64,000 bases of DNA from Sphingomonas insulae (GTDB lineage: Bacteria; Pseudomonadota; Alphaproteobacteria; Sphingomonadales; Sphingomonadaceae), in contig NZ_CP048422.1 of the NCBI RefSeq assembly GCF_010450875.1, positions 551,001-615,000 on the forward strand. Direction: 5' to 3'. Positions 27,771 to 35,693 of this stretch are shown in pieces (position 1 is the stretch's first letter; each line of letters begins with the position of its first letter). Both the position numbers and the translations under genes were made by a program. The notes under the pieces are model-generated. The model searched no databases, had not been told where the DNA came from, and was given only the letters and a program-made list of their open reading frames with translations.

Positions 27771-29264
27771 TCAGGGATGGGCGCCGACCTTGACCGCGAG
27801 CAGTCCCGCCACCCGCGCCTTGAATCGGCGCAGCGCGTCGCCGGACAGCGCGGCGACGCTGGCGAAGCTGATCGAGCGCGGATTGATCGTCTGGCCGTTG
27901 CGCCAGACCTCCCAATGCAGATGCGGGCCGGTCGACATGCCGGTCGAGCCGACATAGCCGATCACCTGCCCTTGGCGGACATGCTGGCCGCGCGCGACGG
28001 CGATGCGGCTCATGTGGCCATAGCCGCTGGCGAGGCCGCCGCCGTGGATCAGCTTGACGAAATTGCCATAGCCGCCGGATCGCCCCGCGCCCTGCACGAC
28101 GCCATCGAGCGCGGCGTAGATCGGCGAGCCGTAGGGCGCGGCGATATCGAGCCCCTTGTGCATCTTGAGATAGCCGAGCAGCGGATGCATGCGATAGCCG
28201 AACGACGAGGTGATGCGGCCGGCGACGGGCATACCCATGAAGCCGCGGCGTTCGCTCTGCCCCTTGGCATCGAACCAGGCGAGCTTGCCGTCGTCATCCC
28301 AGCGGACCAGCTGCACCCGGTGGCGGCCCTGGTCGATGCCGGCGAACAGCAGGTCGCCAATCCGGGTTTCGCCAGTCGCGGCGCGTTCCTGTTCGACGAT
28401 CAGGTCGAAGCTGTCGGCGGCGGCGATGTCGCGGCCGATCGACAGCCGCGTCGCCAGCGCCTTGATATACGATTCGACGACGCGGGCGGGCGCGCCGGCG
28501 GCGCGGGCGGACCGGTAGAGGCTGGAGCCGACGAGGCCCTGGATGCGCAGCGGCGTGGCATCGATCGCGATCGGCTGGCGCGTCATCACCAGGCTGCTGC
28601 CGGCACGATCGAGGCTGAGCGCGAGGTCGAAACGGGCGCGCAGGCTGAGCTTTTCGAGCGGGCGCGCCACCGTCTTCGCCGGGCGGCGGCCCAGGGTCAG
28701 CGCGATGCGGGTGCCGGGCCGGATGTCGCCGAGCGCCACCGCCTGCGACACCAGCCCGGCGGCGGCGCGCGCATCGCCGCGGCCGACGCCGGCGCGCATC
28801 AGCACATGGTCGAGATCGTCGCCCTCGCCCAGCGTCGCGCTGAGATCGACGATGGGACGTTCCGGCGCCTCGGCAAGCGGCGCGACGAGGTCGTTCGCCG
28901 CCATCCGCCGGCCGGTGTCGCCACCCCAGGCGAGCGGTGCGATGCCCTGCCCCCGCGCCTCTTCCCAGGCGGTGCCGTCAAGCGGGGCGGGCGTGGCGCC
29001 GACGAGCGGCGGCAGGCCGGGCGCCAATGCCCAGACCGCGCCACACAAGGCGGTGAAGGTCGCAAGGCCGCGCCACCAGTCGCGGCTGCCGATCTGTGCG
29101 CCGAGATCGGGGGCCCAATCGATGCCCGCGGCGGCGCCGCGCAACCGGTCGATGCGGGCAAGGTCCGCGGCCGGCACCGTCGCCCGGCCGAATGGGCGCG
29201 CGCCGAGGCCGCGTGCGGCGCCACCGCCGGCCAGTTCCAGACCCTGATCGTTGCGCAGGAACAC
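27771..29264 (-). CDS. M23 family metallopeptidase
   Basis: A 497-residue membrane-anchored peptidoglycan endopeptidase of the LytM/M23 group. One transmembrane helix near residues 67-85 is followed by a periplasmic linker with a LysM/opacity-like domain (residues 130-300) and the C-terminal peptidase domain. The zinc ligands are in MHKGLD (about 366-371) and HLHWE (about 449-453), with SGYGHMS between them, so the enzyme looks catalytically complete. The start is GTG at 29264, with AAGAGG ten bases upstream and a TATAAA box just before that. The last gene of the convergent pair with herA is about 200 bases away. Confidence 0.9.
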   Translation of the reverse strand: MFLRNDQGLELAGGGAARGLGARPFGRATVPAADLARIDRLRGAAAGIDWAPDLGAQIGSRDWWRGLATFTALCGAVWALAPGLPPLVGATPAPLDGTAWEEARGQGIAPLAWGGDTGRRMAANDLVAPLAEAPERPIVDLSATLGEGDDLDHVLMRAGVGRGDARAAAGLVSQAVALGDIRPGTRIALTLGRRPAKTVARPLEKLSLRARFDLALSLDRAGSSLVMTRQPIAIDATPLRIQGLVGSSLYRSARAAGAPARVVESYIKALATRLSIGRDIAAADSFDLIVEQERAATGETRIGDLLFAGIDQGRHRVQLVRWDDDGKLAWFDAKGQSERRGFMGMPVAGRITSSFGYRMHPLLGYLKMHKGLDIAAPYGSPIYAALDGVVQGAGRSGGYGNFVKLIHGGGLASGYGHMSRIAVARGQHVRQGQVIGYVGSTGMSTGPHLHWEVWRNGQTINPRSISFASVAALSGDALRRFKARVAGLLAVKVGAHP

Positions 29265-29422
29265 GCGGACGGCGCCTCTTTTATACAGCTCGCCGTTTCC
29301 CCCCGGCGCTGGGTGGCAGCGTTGTGGGGGACAATATCTAAAGTCAAATTAACCGCGGGCGGTGGCGGGTTACGCTGCGACAGGGCGTTTTGCCGGTGCG
29401 GTGGTCGGTCGGGTCGGGTTGG

Positions 29423-29618
29423 GTTCACGCGAAGAAGGGGGGTGCACGCGGAGGCGCAGAGGCGCGGAGAGTTGCGGTCGGCGCAGCCGTGTCGTCCGAT
29501 CACGCCGGCACCACGCAAATCCATGGGTCGTGCAAGCGGGCCTTCAGCCCGGAGCGTAACCCCCTCCGCGCCTCCGCGCCTACGCGTGCCCCCTTCTTCC
29601 CTTCGCGGCTTCGCGTGA
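29423..29618. repeat. Long imperfect inverted repeat of intergenic element
   Basis: The 426-base gap between the divergent M23 and Suv3-like genes holds an inverted repeat and no visible gene. The left arm (29423-29468, TTCACGCGAAGAAGGGGGGT then GCACGCGGAGGCGCAGAGG) is the near reverse complement of the right arm (29565-29618). About 95 unique bases lie between the arms. The arm sequence, with its alternating GCGGAGGCGC, has the look of a dispersed intergenic repeat. AT-rich bases at 29335-29352 are a likely promoter for the M23 gene. Confidence 0.7.
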
Positions 29619-29690
29619 ATCAATCCAGCCGCGACGAACGGGTTGATCCAGCGCATTGCGTCGGGCGGCGCGAGTCCCGATGTTGCGGTC

Positions 29691-32180
29691 ATGAAAGCGG
29701 CGGTCACCGCGGTCCTCGGGCCGACCAATACCGGCAAGACGCATCTCGCCGTCGAGCGGATGTGTGCCCATTCGAGCGGGATCATGGGCTTTCCGCTGCG
29801 CCTGCTCGCCCGCGAGGTCTATGACCGCGTCGTCCGCCTGAAGGGGCCCGATCAGGTCGCGCTGGTGACCGGCGAAGAGAAGATCATGCCGCCCAACGCG
29901 CGCTGGTTCCTGTGCACCGCCGAATCGATGCCCGAACAGGATGCCGCCTTCGTCGCGCTGGACGAGGCGCAACTGGGTACCGACGCCGAGCGCGGCCACG
30001 TCTTCACCGATCGGCTGCTGCGGCGGCGCGGGCGCGAGGAAACGATGATCCTGGGATCGGAGGCGCTGCGCCCGATGATCCGCGACCTGGTACCGGAGGC
30101 CGAGATCATCGGGCGGCCGCGGTTTTCCAAGCTGACCTATGCCGGGGCAAGGAAGATCAGCCGGCTGCCCAAACGGTCGGCGATCGTCGCGTTCAGCGCC
30201 GAGGAGGTCTATGCCGTCGCCGAGATGCTGCGGCGGTTGCGCGGCGGCGCCGCGGTGGTGATGGGCGCGCTGTCCCCGCGCACCCGCAACGCACAGGTCG
30301 CGATGTTCCAGGCGGGCGAGGTCGATTATCTGGTCGCGACCGATGCGATCGGCATGGGGCTGAACATGGATGTCGCGCATGTCGCCTTCGCCGGGCTGAA
30401 CAAGTTCGACGGGCGGCGCAACCGGCGGCTGACCGTCGCCGAGATGGCGCAGATCGCCGGGCGCGCCGGACGGCACCAGCGCGACGGGACGTTCGGCGGC
30501 GTGGTCGAGGAGGGACCGGGCGCATTCCTGCCAGAAGAGGTCTTCGCGATCGAGGAGCACCGCTTTCCGCGGATCGAGCATCTCTACTGGAGGAACGGCG
30601 AGCCGGATTACACCAGCGTCGACGCGCTGATCGCCAGCCTGGAGCGCCGGCCGGAGCCGGGGGTGCTGATCGCGGCGCCGCAATCGACCGATCTGGCGGT
30701 CCTGAAACGGCTGGCGGACGAACATTGGGTGCGCGACCGGGCGCGGTCGCCGGCGATGGTCAAACGGCTGTGGGCGGCGTGCGGCCTGCCCGATTTCCGC
30801 AAATTGGGCATCGACCCGCATGCCCGGTTCGTATCCCGCGTGTTCGGCTATCTGTCCGAAGGGCGCGGCGTGTTGCCGAACCAGTGGTTCGCCGACGAGG
30901 TGTCGCGGCTCGACACGATCGCCGGCGACGTCGAGACGATCGCGGGGCGGATCGCGGCGATCCGCAGTTGGGCCTATATCGCGCAGCGGCCGGACTGGCT
31001 GGCCGACCCCGCCGCCGGCGCGGAACGGACCAAGGCGATCGAGGAGCGGCTGTCGGACGGGTTGCACGCCAGCCTGACGCAGCGCTTCGTCGACAAGCGC
31101 ACCACGGCGCTGATCCGCCAGATCGGTGCCGATGCATCGCTGCTGCCGGTGGTGATCGGGCCGGAGGGCGAGGTGCTGGTCGAGGATCACCCGATCGGGC
31201 GGCTGGACGGGTTCCGCTTCACCGTCGACCCCGCGGCGCGGGCCGGCGATCGCCGGCTGCTGCTCGCCGCCGCGGAGAAGCGGCTGACGGGCGAGCGTAC
31301 GCGCCGTGCCGAGGCACTGGCCGGCGCGGAGGATGCGGCGTTCGCGCTGGACGGGCCACGGATCCTGTGGGCCGGGCATGCGGTGGCGCAGCTGACGCCG
31401 GGGCCGTCGCTGGCGCGGCCGCAGATCAGGCTGGAACGCGACCTCGATTGCCTCAGCAAGGCGCAGCGCGAAAGCGTGCAGGCGCGGCTGGCGCGCTGGT
31501 TGGCGGCGATGATGACGCGGCATGTGCCGGCGCTGGCCGCGCTGGCCGACGCCGCGCGCGATCCACAGGCGACGCCGGCGCTGCGCGTGGTCGCCGGCGA
31601 GCTCGAGGCGGCGGCCGGGCTGTTCCCGCGGCTGGCGCTGCGCGAGCCGCTCGATGCGCTGGACCAGGACGAGCGCAAGCGGTTGCGCAGGATCGGTGTG
31701 ACGATCGGCGCGCTCGACCTGTTCGACCCGCGGTTGCTGAAGCCCGCCGCTGCGCGTTGGCGGCTGGCGTTGCTGACGGTGCGGGCCGTGGGTCGGGGGG
31801 CGGTGCCGGCGTTGCCACGCGAGGGAGCGAGCGTGCTGCCGCGCGGGGCGCCGGGCGCACTGCTTGCCGCCGGATTCCGCCCGCTGGCGGCGCAGGCGGT
31901 GCGCGTCGACCTGGTCGAACGGATCGCCCGGGCCGCGCACGATGCGCGACAGGGCCGCAAGCCGTTCGCGCCCGACCCCGCGCTCGCCACGTCGATGGGG
32001 GTGGAGCCGGCGACGTTCGAGCGGCTGATGGCGGAACTCGGCTTTCGTACCGTGCGGGGTGCGGGACAGGTGGCGCCCGCCTGGGTATGGCACGGACGAC
32101 GGGCGCCCAAGCGCGACGACCGGCCCGCGCCGCCGCCGACGGGCGCCTTTGCCGCGCTGGCGGAATGGCGCCATGGCTGA
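29691..32180 (+). CDS. Suv3-like RNA/DNA helicase
   Basis: An 829-residue superfamily 2 helicase related to mitochondrial Suv3, which unwinds RNA for the degradosome. From ATG 29691 the nucleotide-binding motif GPTNTGKT falls at residues 10-17. DEAQ (motif II) follows near 90, AFSAEEVYAV and ATDAIGMGLN around 165-225, and motif VI QIAGRAGRH near 258. Long helical C-terminal regions complete the family architecture. In alphaproteobacteria these proteins are common but little studied. The 3' end overlaps the S4 protein gene by eight bases, an arrangement that suggests a joint role in RNA metabolism. Confidence 0.88.
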   Translation: MKAAVTAVLGPTNTGKTHLAVERMCAHSSGIMGFPLRLLAREVYDRVVRLKGPDQVALVTGEEKIMPPNARWFLCTAESMPEQDAAFVALDEAQLGTDAERGHVFTDRLLRRRGREETMILGSEALRPMIRDLVPEAEIIGRPRFSKLTYAGARKISRLPKRSAIVAFSAEEVYAVAEMLRRLRGGAAVVMGALSPRTRNAQVAMFQAGEVDYLVATDAIGMGLNMDVAHVAFAGLNKFDGRRNRRLTVAEMAQIAGRAGRHQRDGTFGGVVEEGPGAFLPEEVFAIEEHRFPRIEHLYWRNGEPDYTSVDALIASLERRPEPGVLIAAPQSTDLAVLKRLADEHWVRDRARSPAMVKRLWAACGLPDFRKLGIDPHARFVSRVFGYLSEGRGVLPNQWFADEVSRLDTIAGDVETIAGRIAAIRSWAYIAQRPDWLADPAAGAERTKAIEERLSDGLHASLTQRFVDKRTTALIRQIGADASLLPVVIGPEGEVLVEDHPIGRLDGFRFTVDPAARAGDRRLLLAAAEKRLTGERTRRAEALAGAEDAAFALDGPRILWAGHAVAQLTPGPSLARPQIRLERDLDCLSKAQRESVQARLARWLAAMMTRHVPALAALADAARDPQATPALRVVAGELEAAAGLFPRLALREPLDALDQDERKRLRRIGVTIGALDLFDPRLLKPAAARWRLALLTVRAVGRGAVPALPREGASVLPRGAPGALLAAGFRPLAAQAVRVDLVERIARAAHDARQGRKPFAPDPALATSMGVEPATFERLMAELGFRTVRGAGQVAPAWVWHGRRAPKRDDRPAPPPTGAFAALAEWRHG

Positions 32181-32466
32181 GGCGAGCATGCGGCTGGACC
32201 GGTTCCTGTGGTTCGTGCGGATCGCCAAGACGCGGCAACGGGCGCAGGAAATCGCCTGCGACGGGCGGATGCGAATCGACGGGCGCGTGGTCGAGCGCGC
32301 CGCGGCGCCGGTACGGATCGGCAACATCCTGACCTTTGCGCTGGGCGACCGGGTGCGCGTGCTGCGGGTCGAGGCGCTGCCGACCCGGCGCGGGCCGGCG
32401 CCCGAGGCGCAGGGCTGCTACCAGGAGCTGGTTGCAAACGTCTCGCAACCCGCCCCTATCGATTGA
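32173..32466 (+). CDS. RNA-binding S4 domain protein (Hsp15-like)
   Basis: A 97-residue protein that is almost entirely an S4 RNA-binding domain: MRLDRFLWFVRIAKTRQRAQEI followed (after residue 28) by GRMRIDGRVVERAAAPVRIGN. E. coli Hsp15 (HslR) of the same family rescues stalled 50S subunits carrying nascent chains. The start at 32173 lies inside the end of the Suv3-like helicase gene, so the two are translationally coupled. Regulation as a heat-shock gene cannot be seen from the sequence. Confidence 0.85.
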   Translation: MAEASMRLDRFLWFVRIAKTRQRAQEIACDGRMRIDGRVVERAAAPVRIGNILTFALGDRVRVLRVEALPTRRGPAPEAQGCYQELVANVSQPAPID

Positions 32467-32530
32467 CGTGAGGGGGAACGGGGCATAGCAGCCTCGCGTT
32501 CACGTCCGGCTTCCCCGTGAAGCCTGTTTC

Positions 32531-32605
32531 CCCCGGCTCCGGATGGAGCCCATGATCCCCGGCTCCGCAGGGAGCCCATGACCAAGGCCGCAAGGAAAGC
32601 CCATG
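32531..32605 (+). repeat. Triplicated RBS-start segment upstream of fdxA
   Basis: Three imperfect 25-26-base tandem copies of a purine-rich ribosome site followed by CCCATGA, with ATGs at 32552, 32578 and 32603. Only the last opens fdxA. The first ATG opens a nine-codon frame whose TGA overlaps the second ATG, and the second ATG opens a frame different from fdxA. The strongest Shine-Dalgarno (AAGGAAAG) is in the third copy. Confidence 0.75.
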
Positions 32606-32944
32606 ACCTACGTCGTCACCGATGCCTGCATCCGCTGCAAGTATATGGACTGCGTCGAGGTGTGTCCGGTCGACTGCTTCTACGAAGGCGAGAACATGCT
32701 CGTGATCAACCCCAGCGAATGCATCGACTGCGGCGTGTGCGAGCCCGAATGCCCGGCCGAGGCGATCCTGCCCGACACCGAGAGCGGGCTGGAGCAGTGG
32801 CTGGAGCTCAACACGACCTTCTCCGCGCAATGGCCGAACGTGACGCGCAAGCTGGACCAGACGCCGCCGGACGCGGACGCGATGAAGGGGGTCGAGAACA
32901 AATACGACCAGTTCTTCTCACCCGAACCGGGCGCCGGCGACTAA
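32603..32944 (+). CDS. fdxA: Seven-iron ferredoxin FdxA
   Basis: A 113-residue electron carrier with one 3Fe-4S and one 4Fe-4S cluster. The cysteine pattern is [17 protein letters not shown] in the first half and [12 protein letters not shown] in the second. The first set lacks one cysteine of a full 4Fe-4S motif, as usual for this type. The C-terminal 50-residue extension ([15 protein letters not shown]) is typical of proteobacterial FdxA. AAGGAAAG seven bases before the ATG decides the start at 32603. A likely terminator follows at 32972-33006, separating it from carD. Confidence 0.95.
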   Translation: MTYVVTDACIRCKYMDCVEVCPVDCFYEGENMLVINPSECIDCGVCEPECPAEAILPDTESGLEQWLELNTTFSAQWPNVTRKLDQTPPDADAMKGVENKYDQFFSPEPGAGD

Positions 32945-32971
32945 GCGTCGGACCGGCCACCATATTCGGAC

Positions 32972-33006
32972 GCCGCGATTCGCAGGAAAATCGCGGCTTG
33001 TGTCAG
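32972..33006 (+). terminator. Probable intrinsic terminator after fdxA
   Basis: GCCGCGATT (32972-32980) pairs with AATCGCGGC (32989-32997) around an eight-base loop, followed by a modest T-rich tract (TTGTGTCAG then TTT). It lies about 30 bases past the fdxA stop. The weak T-run lowers confidence. Confidence 0.55.
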
Positions 33007-33007
33007 T

Positions 33008-33035
33008 TTGACTGTCCAATCCGTGCTGGTAATTT
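33008..33035 (+). promoter_or_regulatory. Candidate sigma-70 promoter for carD
   Basis: TTGACT (33008-33013) and TAATTT (33030-33035) are separated by 16 bases in an AT-rich patch unusual for this genome. The distance to the carD start at 33187 implies a leader of about 145 bases, which has no recognised riboswitch. Confidence 0.4.
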
Positions 33036-33186
33036 TATTACGAGTGTGTTAAATGGGTCCATGACGGGCATGACGAGTCATGCCTGCTCAGGAGACACTC
33101 GTACCAACCATCCTCGTCGGTCCCGGACAGCGGTTTGCCGCCACGGACCGTCCATGACGAGCGATGCGACCCAGAAAGGCCCGTTC

Positions 33187-33720
33187 ATGGCTGCCAAGGC
33201 ATTGTCCTTCGATGTCGGTGATTACGTTGTTTATCCGAAGCATGGCGTGGGCCGTGTGATCGAGCTGCAGAAGCAGGAGATCGCCGGAACCAGCCTGGAG
33301 CTGTATGTGCTCCGCTTCGAGAAGGAGCGCATGACGCTCCGCGTCCCCACCAACAAGGCCGAGTCGGTCGGCATGCGCAAGCTGTCGTCGGACAAGACGA
33401 TGCGCGAGGCGATGGAAACGCTGAAGGGCAAGCCCAAGGTCAAGCGCACCATGTGGTCGCGCCGCGCGCAGGAATATGAGGCGAAGATCAATTCGGGCGA
33501 CCTCGCGTCGATCGCCGAAGTGGTCCGCGACCTGTTCCGCGCCGACGACCAGCCCGAGCAGAGCTATTCGGAGCGCCAGATCTTCGAGGCGGCGTGCAGC
33601 CGCCTGGCGCGCGAACTGGCCGCGATGGAAGAGGTCGACGAGCCCAAGGCCCAGGAGAAGATCCTCGACATCCTCCGCGCCGCCGCCGCGATCTACAACA
33701 AGGACAAGGTGCCGGCCTAA
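33187..33720 (+). CDS. carD: CarD family transcriptional regulator
   Basis: A 177-residue protein that binds RNA polymerase beta and stabilises open complexes, mostly at rRNA and housekeeping promoters. The N-terminal RNAP-interacting Tudor-like domain (residues about 7-65) includes DYVVYPKHGVGRVI and LELYVLRFEKERMTLRVP. The helical DNA-binding C-terminal domain follows, with SRRAQEYEAKINSGDL. The start at 33187 is preceded by an AAAGG site; an upstream in-frame ATG (33154) lacks family sequence. A strong terminator lies just past the stop, and the gene is probably monocistronic. Confidence 0.95.
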   Translation: MAAKALSFDVGDYVVYPKHGVGRVIELQKQEIAGTSLELYVLRFEKERMTLRVPTNKAESVGMRKLSSDKTMREAMETLKGKPKVKRTMWSRRAQEYEAKINSGDLASIAEVVRDLFRADDQPEQSYSERQIFEAACSRLARELAAMEEVDEPKAQEKILDILRAAAAIYNKDKVPA

Positions 33721-33749
33721 CGCCGGGCCCGTCCTTGCGACGTCGGAAG

Positions 33750-33778
33750 GGGGCGGTCCTGCGGGGCCGCCCCTTTTC
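33750..33778 (+). terminator. Intrinsic terminator after carD
   Basis: GGGGCGGTCC (33750-33759) pairs with GGGCCGCCCC (33764-33773), with one G-T wobble, around a TGCG tetraloop, and is followed by TTTT. It starts 30 bases after the carD stop. Confidence 0.85.
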
Positions 33779-33960
33779 GTTGGTGGCGGGGGGCGTGGCC
33801 GCATCCGCCGCGCCGGCGGGGACCGGGATTGGGAGCCGTGATGCCGGCGCCGCCGCCATCCATCGTCGGCGGGCGGCGATGCCGGGATCCCGAGTGCGCC
33901 GGGTAGATTTGGCTGGTGCGGGTCCCGGAGGCCACGGAAGCCGACCGCTCAATATCTGTG

Positions 33961-33999
33961 TTTACAACTGTGAACGGGGCGCTGTAGTGTTCGACTACA
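33961..33999 (+). promoter_or_regulatory. Candidate promoter with overlapping dyad, first head-GIN gene
   Basis: TTTACA (33961-33966) and TGTAGT (33983-33988) are 16 bases apart and make a plausible -35/-10 pair. The -10 element is also the left half of the palindrome TGTAGTGTTCGACTACA (33983-33999), placed where a repressor would bind. GCTGAGGA at 34003-34010 is the ribosome site for the gene at 34018. From carD to here (33779-33960) there is no gene. Confidence 0.4.
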
Positions 34000-34017
34000 A
34001 CAGCTGAGGATGCCCCG

Positions 34018-34746
34018 ATGAAGTATCTCGCCCTTGCCCTGATCCCGCTCGCCGCAGCCGGCGCCATCGCGGCGGAACGGGATCGCGGACCCGGGATCGT
34101 CGGACAGCACCGTGGCCCGGCGCTGGTCTATGTGGTGCGCGACTTCGACGCGGTGAGCCTGGGCGGCCCGCAGCACGTGATCGTGCGGAGCGGACCGCAG
34201 TTTGCCGTCACCGCAGAGGGACCGGCGGAGGCGTTCGAGAACTTCCGCGTCGCGCTGGACGGACATACGCTGCGTGTCGGCCAGCGGTACGAAGGACGTC
34301 CGTCGAAGCCCGCCGATGCGCGCCTGGTCGTGCATGTCACGCTGCCGGCGCTGACCGCGGCGAGCGTCGGTGGATCGGGCAGCATCGACGCCGATCGCGC
34401 CGGCGGTGCGCGCTTTGCCGGTATGGTCGGCGGATCGGGCGCGTTGCGGGTCGCGCGGCTGGATGCGCGGACGGCGGAGCTGAGCATCGGCGGGTCGGGC
34501 GATATCGCCGCGGCGGGCACGGTCGGGGCATTGAATGCGAGTGTCGGCGGATCGGGCGACATCGCCGCGCCGAACCTGCGCGCATCCCGCGCCGACGTGT
34601 CGATCGGCGGATCGGGCAGCGTCCGCGCCATGGTGTCGGGCGAGGCCGATGTCTCGATCGCGGGCAGCGGCAGCGTCGACCTGGGGCCGCAGGCGCATTG
34701 CACGGTCAGCAAGTCGGGCAGCGGCAAGGTGCGCTGCGGCGGCTGA
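34018..34746 (+). CDS. Head GIN domain (DUF2807) protein 1
   Basis: A 242-residue secreted protein with a signal peptide (residues 1-19) and a DUF2807 head-GIN domain. The domain is a right-handed beta-helix-like fold of short strands punctuated by GSG. The repeat is easy to see: SVGGSGSI, MVGGSGAL, SIGGSGDI, SVGGSGDI, SIGGSGSV and SIAGSGSV, spaced about 18-20 residues apart. Such proteins are called putative adhesin heads in Bacteroidetes, but their role in proteobacteria is unknown. It ends VSKSGSGKVRCGG with a conserved cysteine, shared with the next paralogue. Confidence 0.87.
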   Translation: MKYLALALIPLAAAGAIAAERDRGPGIVGQHRGPALVYVVRDFDAVSLGGPQHVIVRSGPQFAVTAEGPAEAFENFRVALDGHTLRVGQRYEGRPSKPADARLVVHVTLPALTAASVGGSGSIDADRAGGARFAGMVGGSGALRVARLDARTAELSIGGSGDIAAAGTVGALNASVGGSGDIAAPNLRASRADVSIGGSGSVRAMVSGEADVSIAGSGSVDLGPQAHCTVSKSGSGKVRCGG

Positions 34747-34755
34747 CGTCCGCGC

Positions 34756-34803
34756 TTGCCGAGCTCTCCGGATGTGTGTTATTAAAACAATACACAACCG
34801 GAG
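34756..34803 (+). promoter_or_regulatory. Candidate promoter and dyad, second head-GIN gene
   Basis: TTGCCG (34756-34761) and TATTAA (34780-34785) with an 18-base spacer sit in the 66-base gap before the second head-GIN gene. An imperfect dyad covers 34766-34803: CTCCGG and CCGGAG at the ends, TGTGT and ACACA inside. It overlaps the -10 and reaches into the ribosome site GGAGGGAG. It could be an operator or an RNA hairpin that hides the ribosome site. Confidence 0.4.
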
Positions 34804-34812
34804 GGAGCGGAC

Positions 34813-35541
34813 ATGCGCTACGGAGCGATCGTGATGCTGGCGGCGGGCGCGCTGCTGTCGGCCTGTTCGAGCGGCAACGATGACAGTCCGGGCGTCGCGC
34901 CGACCGGCAGTGGCCCGACGCGCAGCTATGCCGTGGACGGGTTCAGCCAGATCGACCTGACCGGCAGCGACGACGTCGACGTCCGCGCCGGTACCGGCTT
35001 TTCGGTACGCGCCGAGGGACCGGCGGACCAGCTCGACCGGCTGCGTATCGCCATGGACGGCGACACGCTGGAAATCGGTCGCAAACGCAACAGCTTCGAA
35101 TTCGGCAGCCACGACAAGGTCAAGGTCTATGTCACCCTGCCGCGCCTGACCAAGGCGACCGTCGCCGGGTCCGGCACGATGGCGGTCGACCGCATCGAGG
35201 GCCACAGCTTCGGGGCGGACATCGCCGGATCGGGGGACCTCAACATCGCGGCACTCGCGACGGACGCGGCGGAGGTGTCGATCGCGGGTTCGGGCAACAT
35301 GCGCGCCGGCGGTGCGGTGAAGGTGCTGGAGGCGAGCATCGCCGGATCGGGCAGCGTCGATGCCGCCGGGCTGCGCGCCGAACGCGCCAAGGTCTCGATC
35401 GCCGGATCGGGCGACGTGCGGGCGACGGTGACCGGCGCGGCCGAGGTCGAGCTGATGGGATCGGGCGACGTCAACCTGGGCGCTCAGGCCACGTGCAAGG
35501 TGTCGAAGATGGGATCGGGTTCGGTCCGCTGCGGCCGCTGA
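34813..35541 (+). CDS. Head GIN domain (DUF2807) lipoprotein 2
   Basis: A 242-residue paralogue of the preceding gene, here with a lipobox (ALLSAC, Cys18) rather than a plain signal peptide, so it is anchored to a membrane. The DUF2807 domain repeats AGSG at regular spacing (VAGSGTM, IAGSGDL, IAGSGNM, IAGSGSV, IAGSGDV, LMGSGDV) and ends CKVSKMGSGSVRCGR. GGAGGGAG a few bases upstream is a strong ribosome site. The two proteins align over their full length and probably arose by tandem duplication. Function unknown. Confidence 0.87.
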   Translation: MRYGAIVMLAAGALLSACSSGNDDSPGVAPTGSGPTRSYAVDGFSQIDLTGSDDVDVRAGTGFSVRAEGPADQLDRLRIAMDGDTLEIGRKRNSFEFGSHDKVKVYVTLPRLTKATVAGSGTMAVDRIEGHSFGADIAGSGDLNIAALATDAAEVSIAGSGNMRAGGAVKVLEASIAGSGSVDAAGLRAERAKVSIAGSGDVRATVTGAAEVELMGSGDVNLGAQATCKVSKMGSGSVRCGR

Positions 35542-35602
35542 CGCGGCGGCGCGCGCGCCGTTCGCGCTTTCCCGATGGCGGTGGAAGGTGACGATGCGGT
35601 TG

Positions 35603-35642
35603 GGGAACGGGCGGTCGGGAACGGGCGGTCGGGAACGGGCGA
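35603..35642. repeat. 14-bp tandem repeat, nearly three copies
   Basis: GGGAACGGGCGGTC is repeated at 35603-35616 and 35617-35630 and begun again at 35631-35642, in the 152-base gap between the second and third head-GIN genes. The gap otherwise shows no feature. Confidence 0.85.
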
Positions 35643-35693
35643 CGCCGCACCCGCCGCTTGCCTCCGCCACGCGCGGGTGCGACGCTGCGGGCC

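Noticed and set aside
32578..33720. Continuous open frame from the second ATG before fdxA through carD
   Set aside because: It overlaps fdxA out of frame and joins carD only by chance; a terminator and a promoter lie between the two genes.
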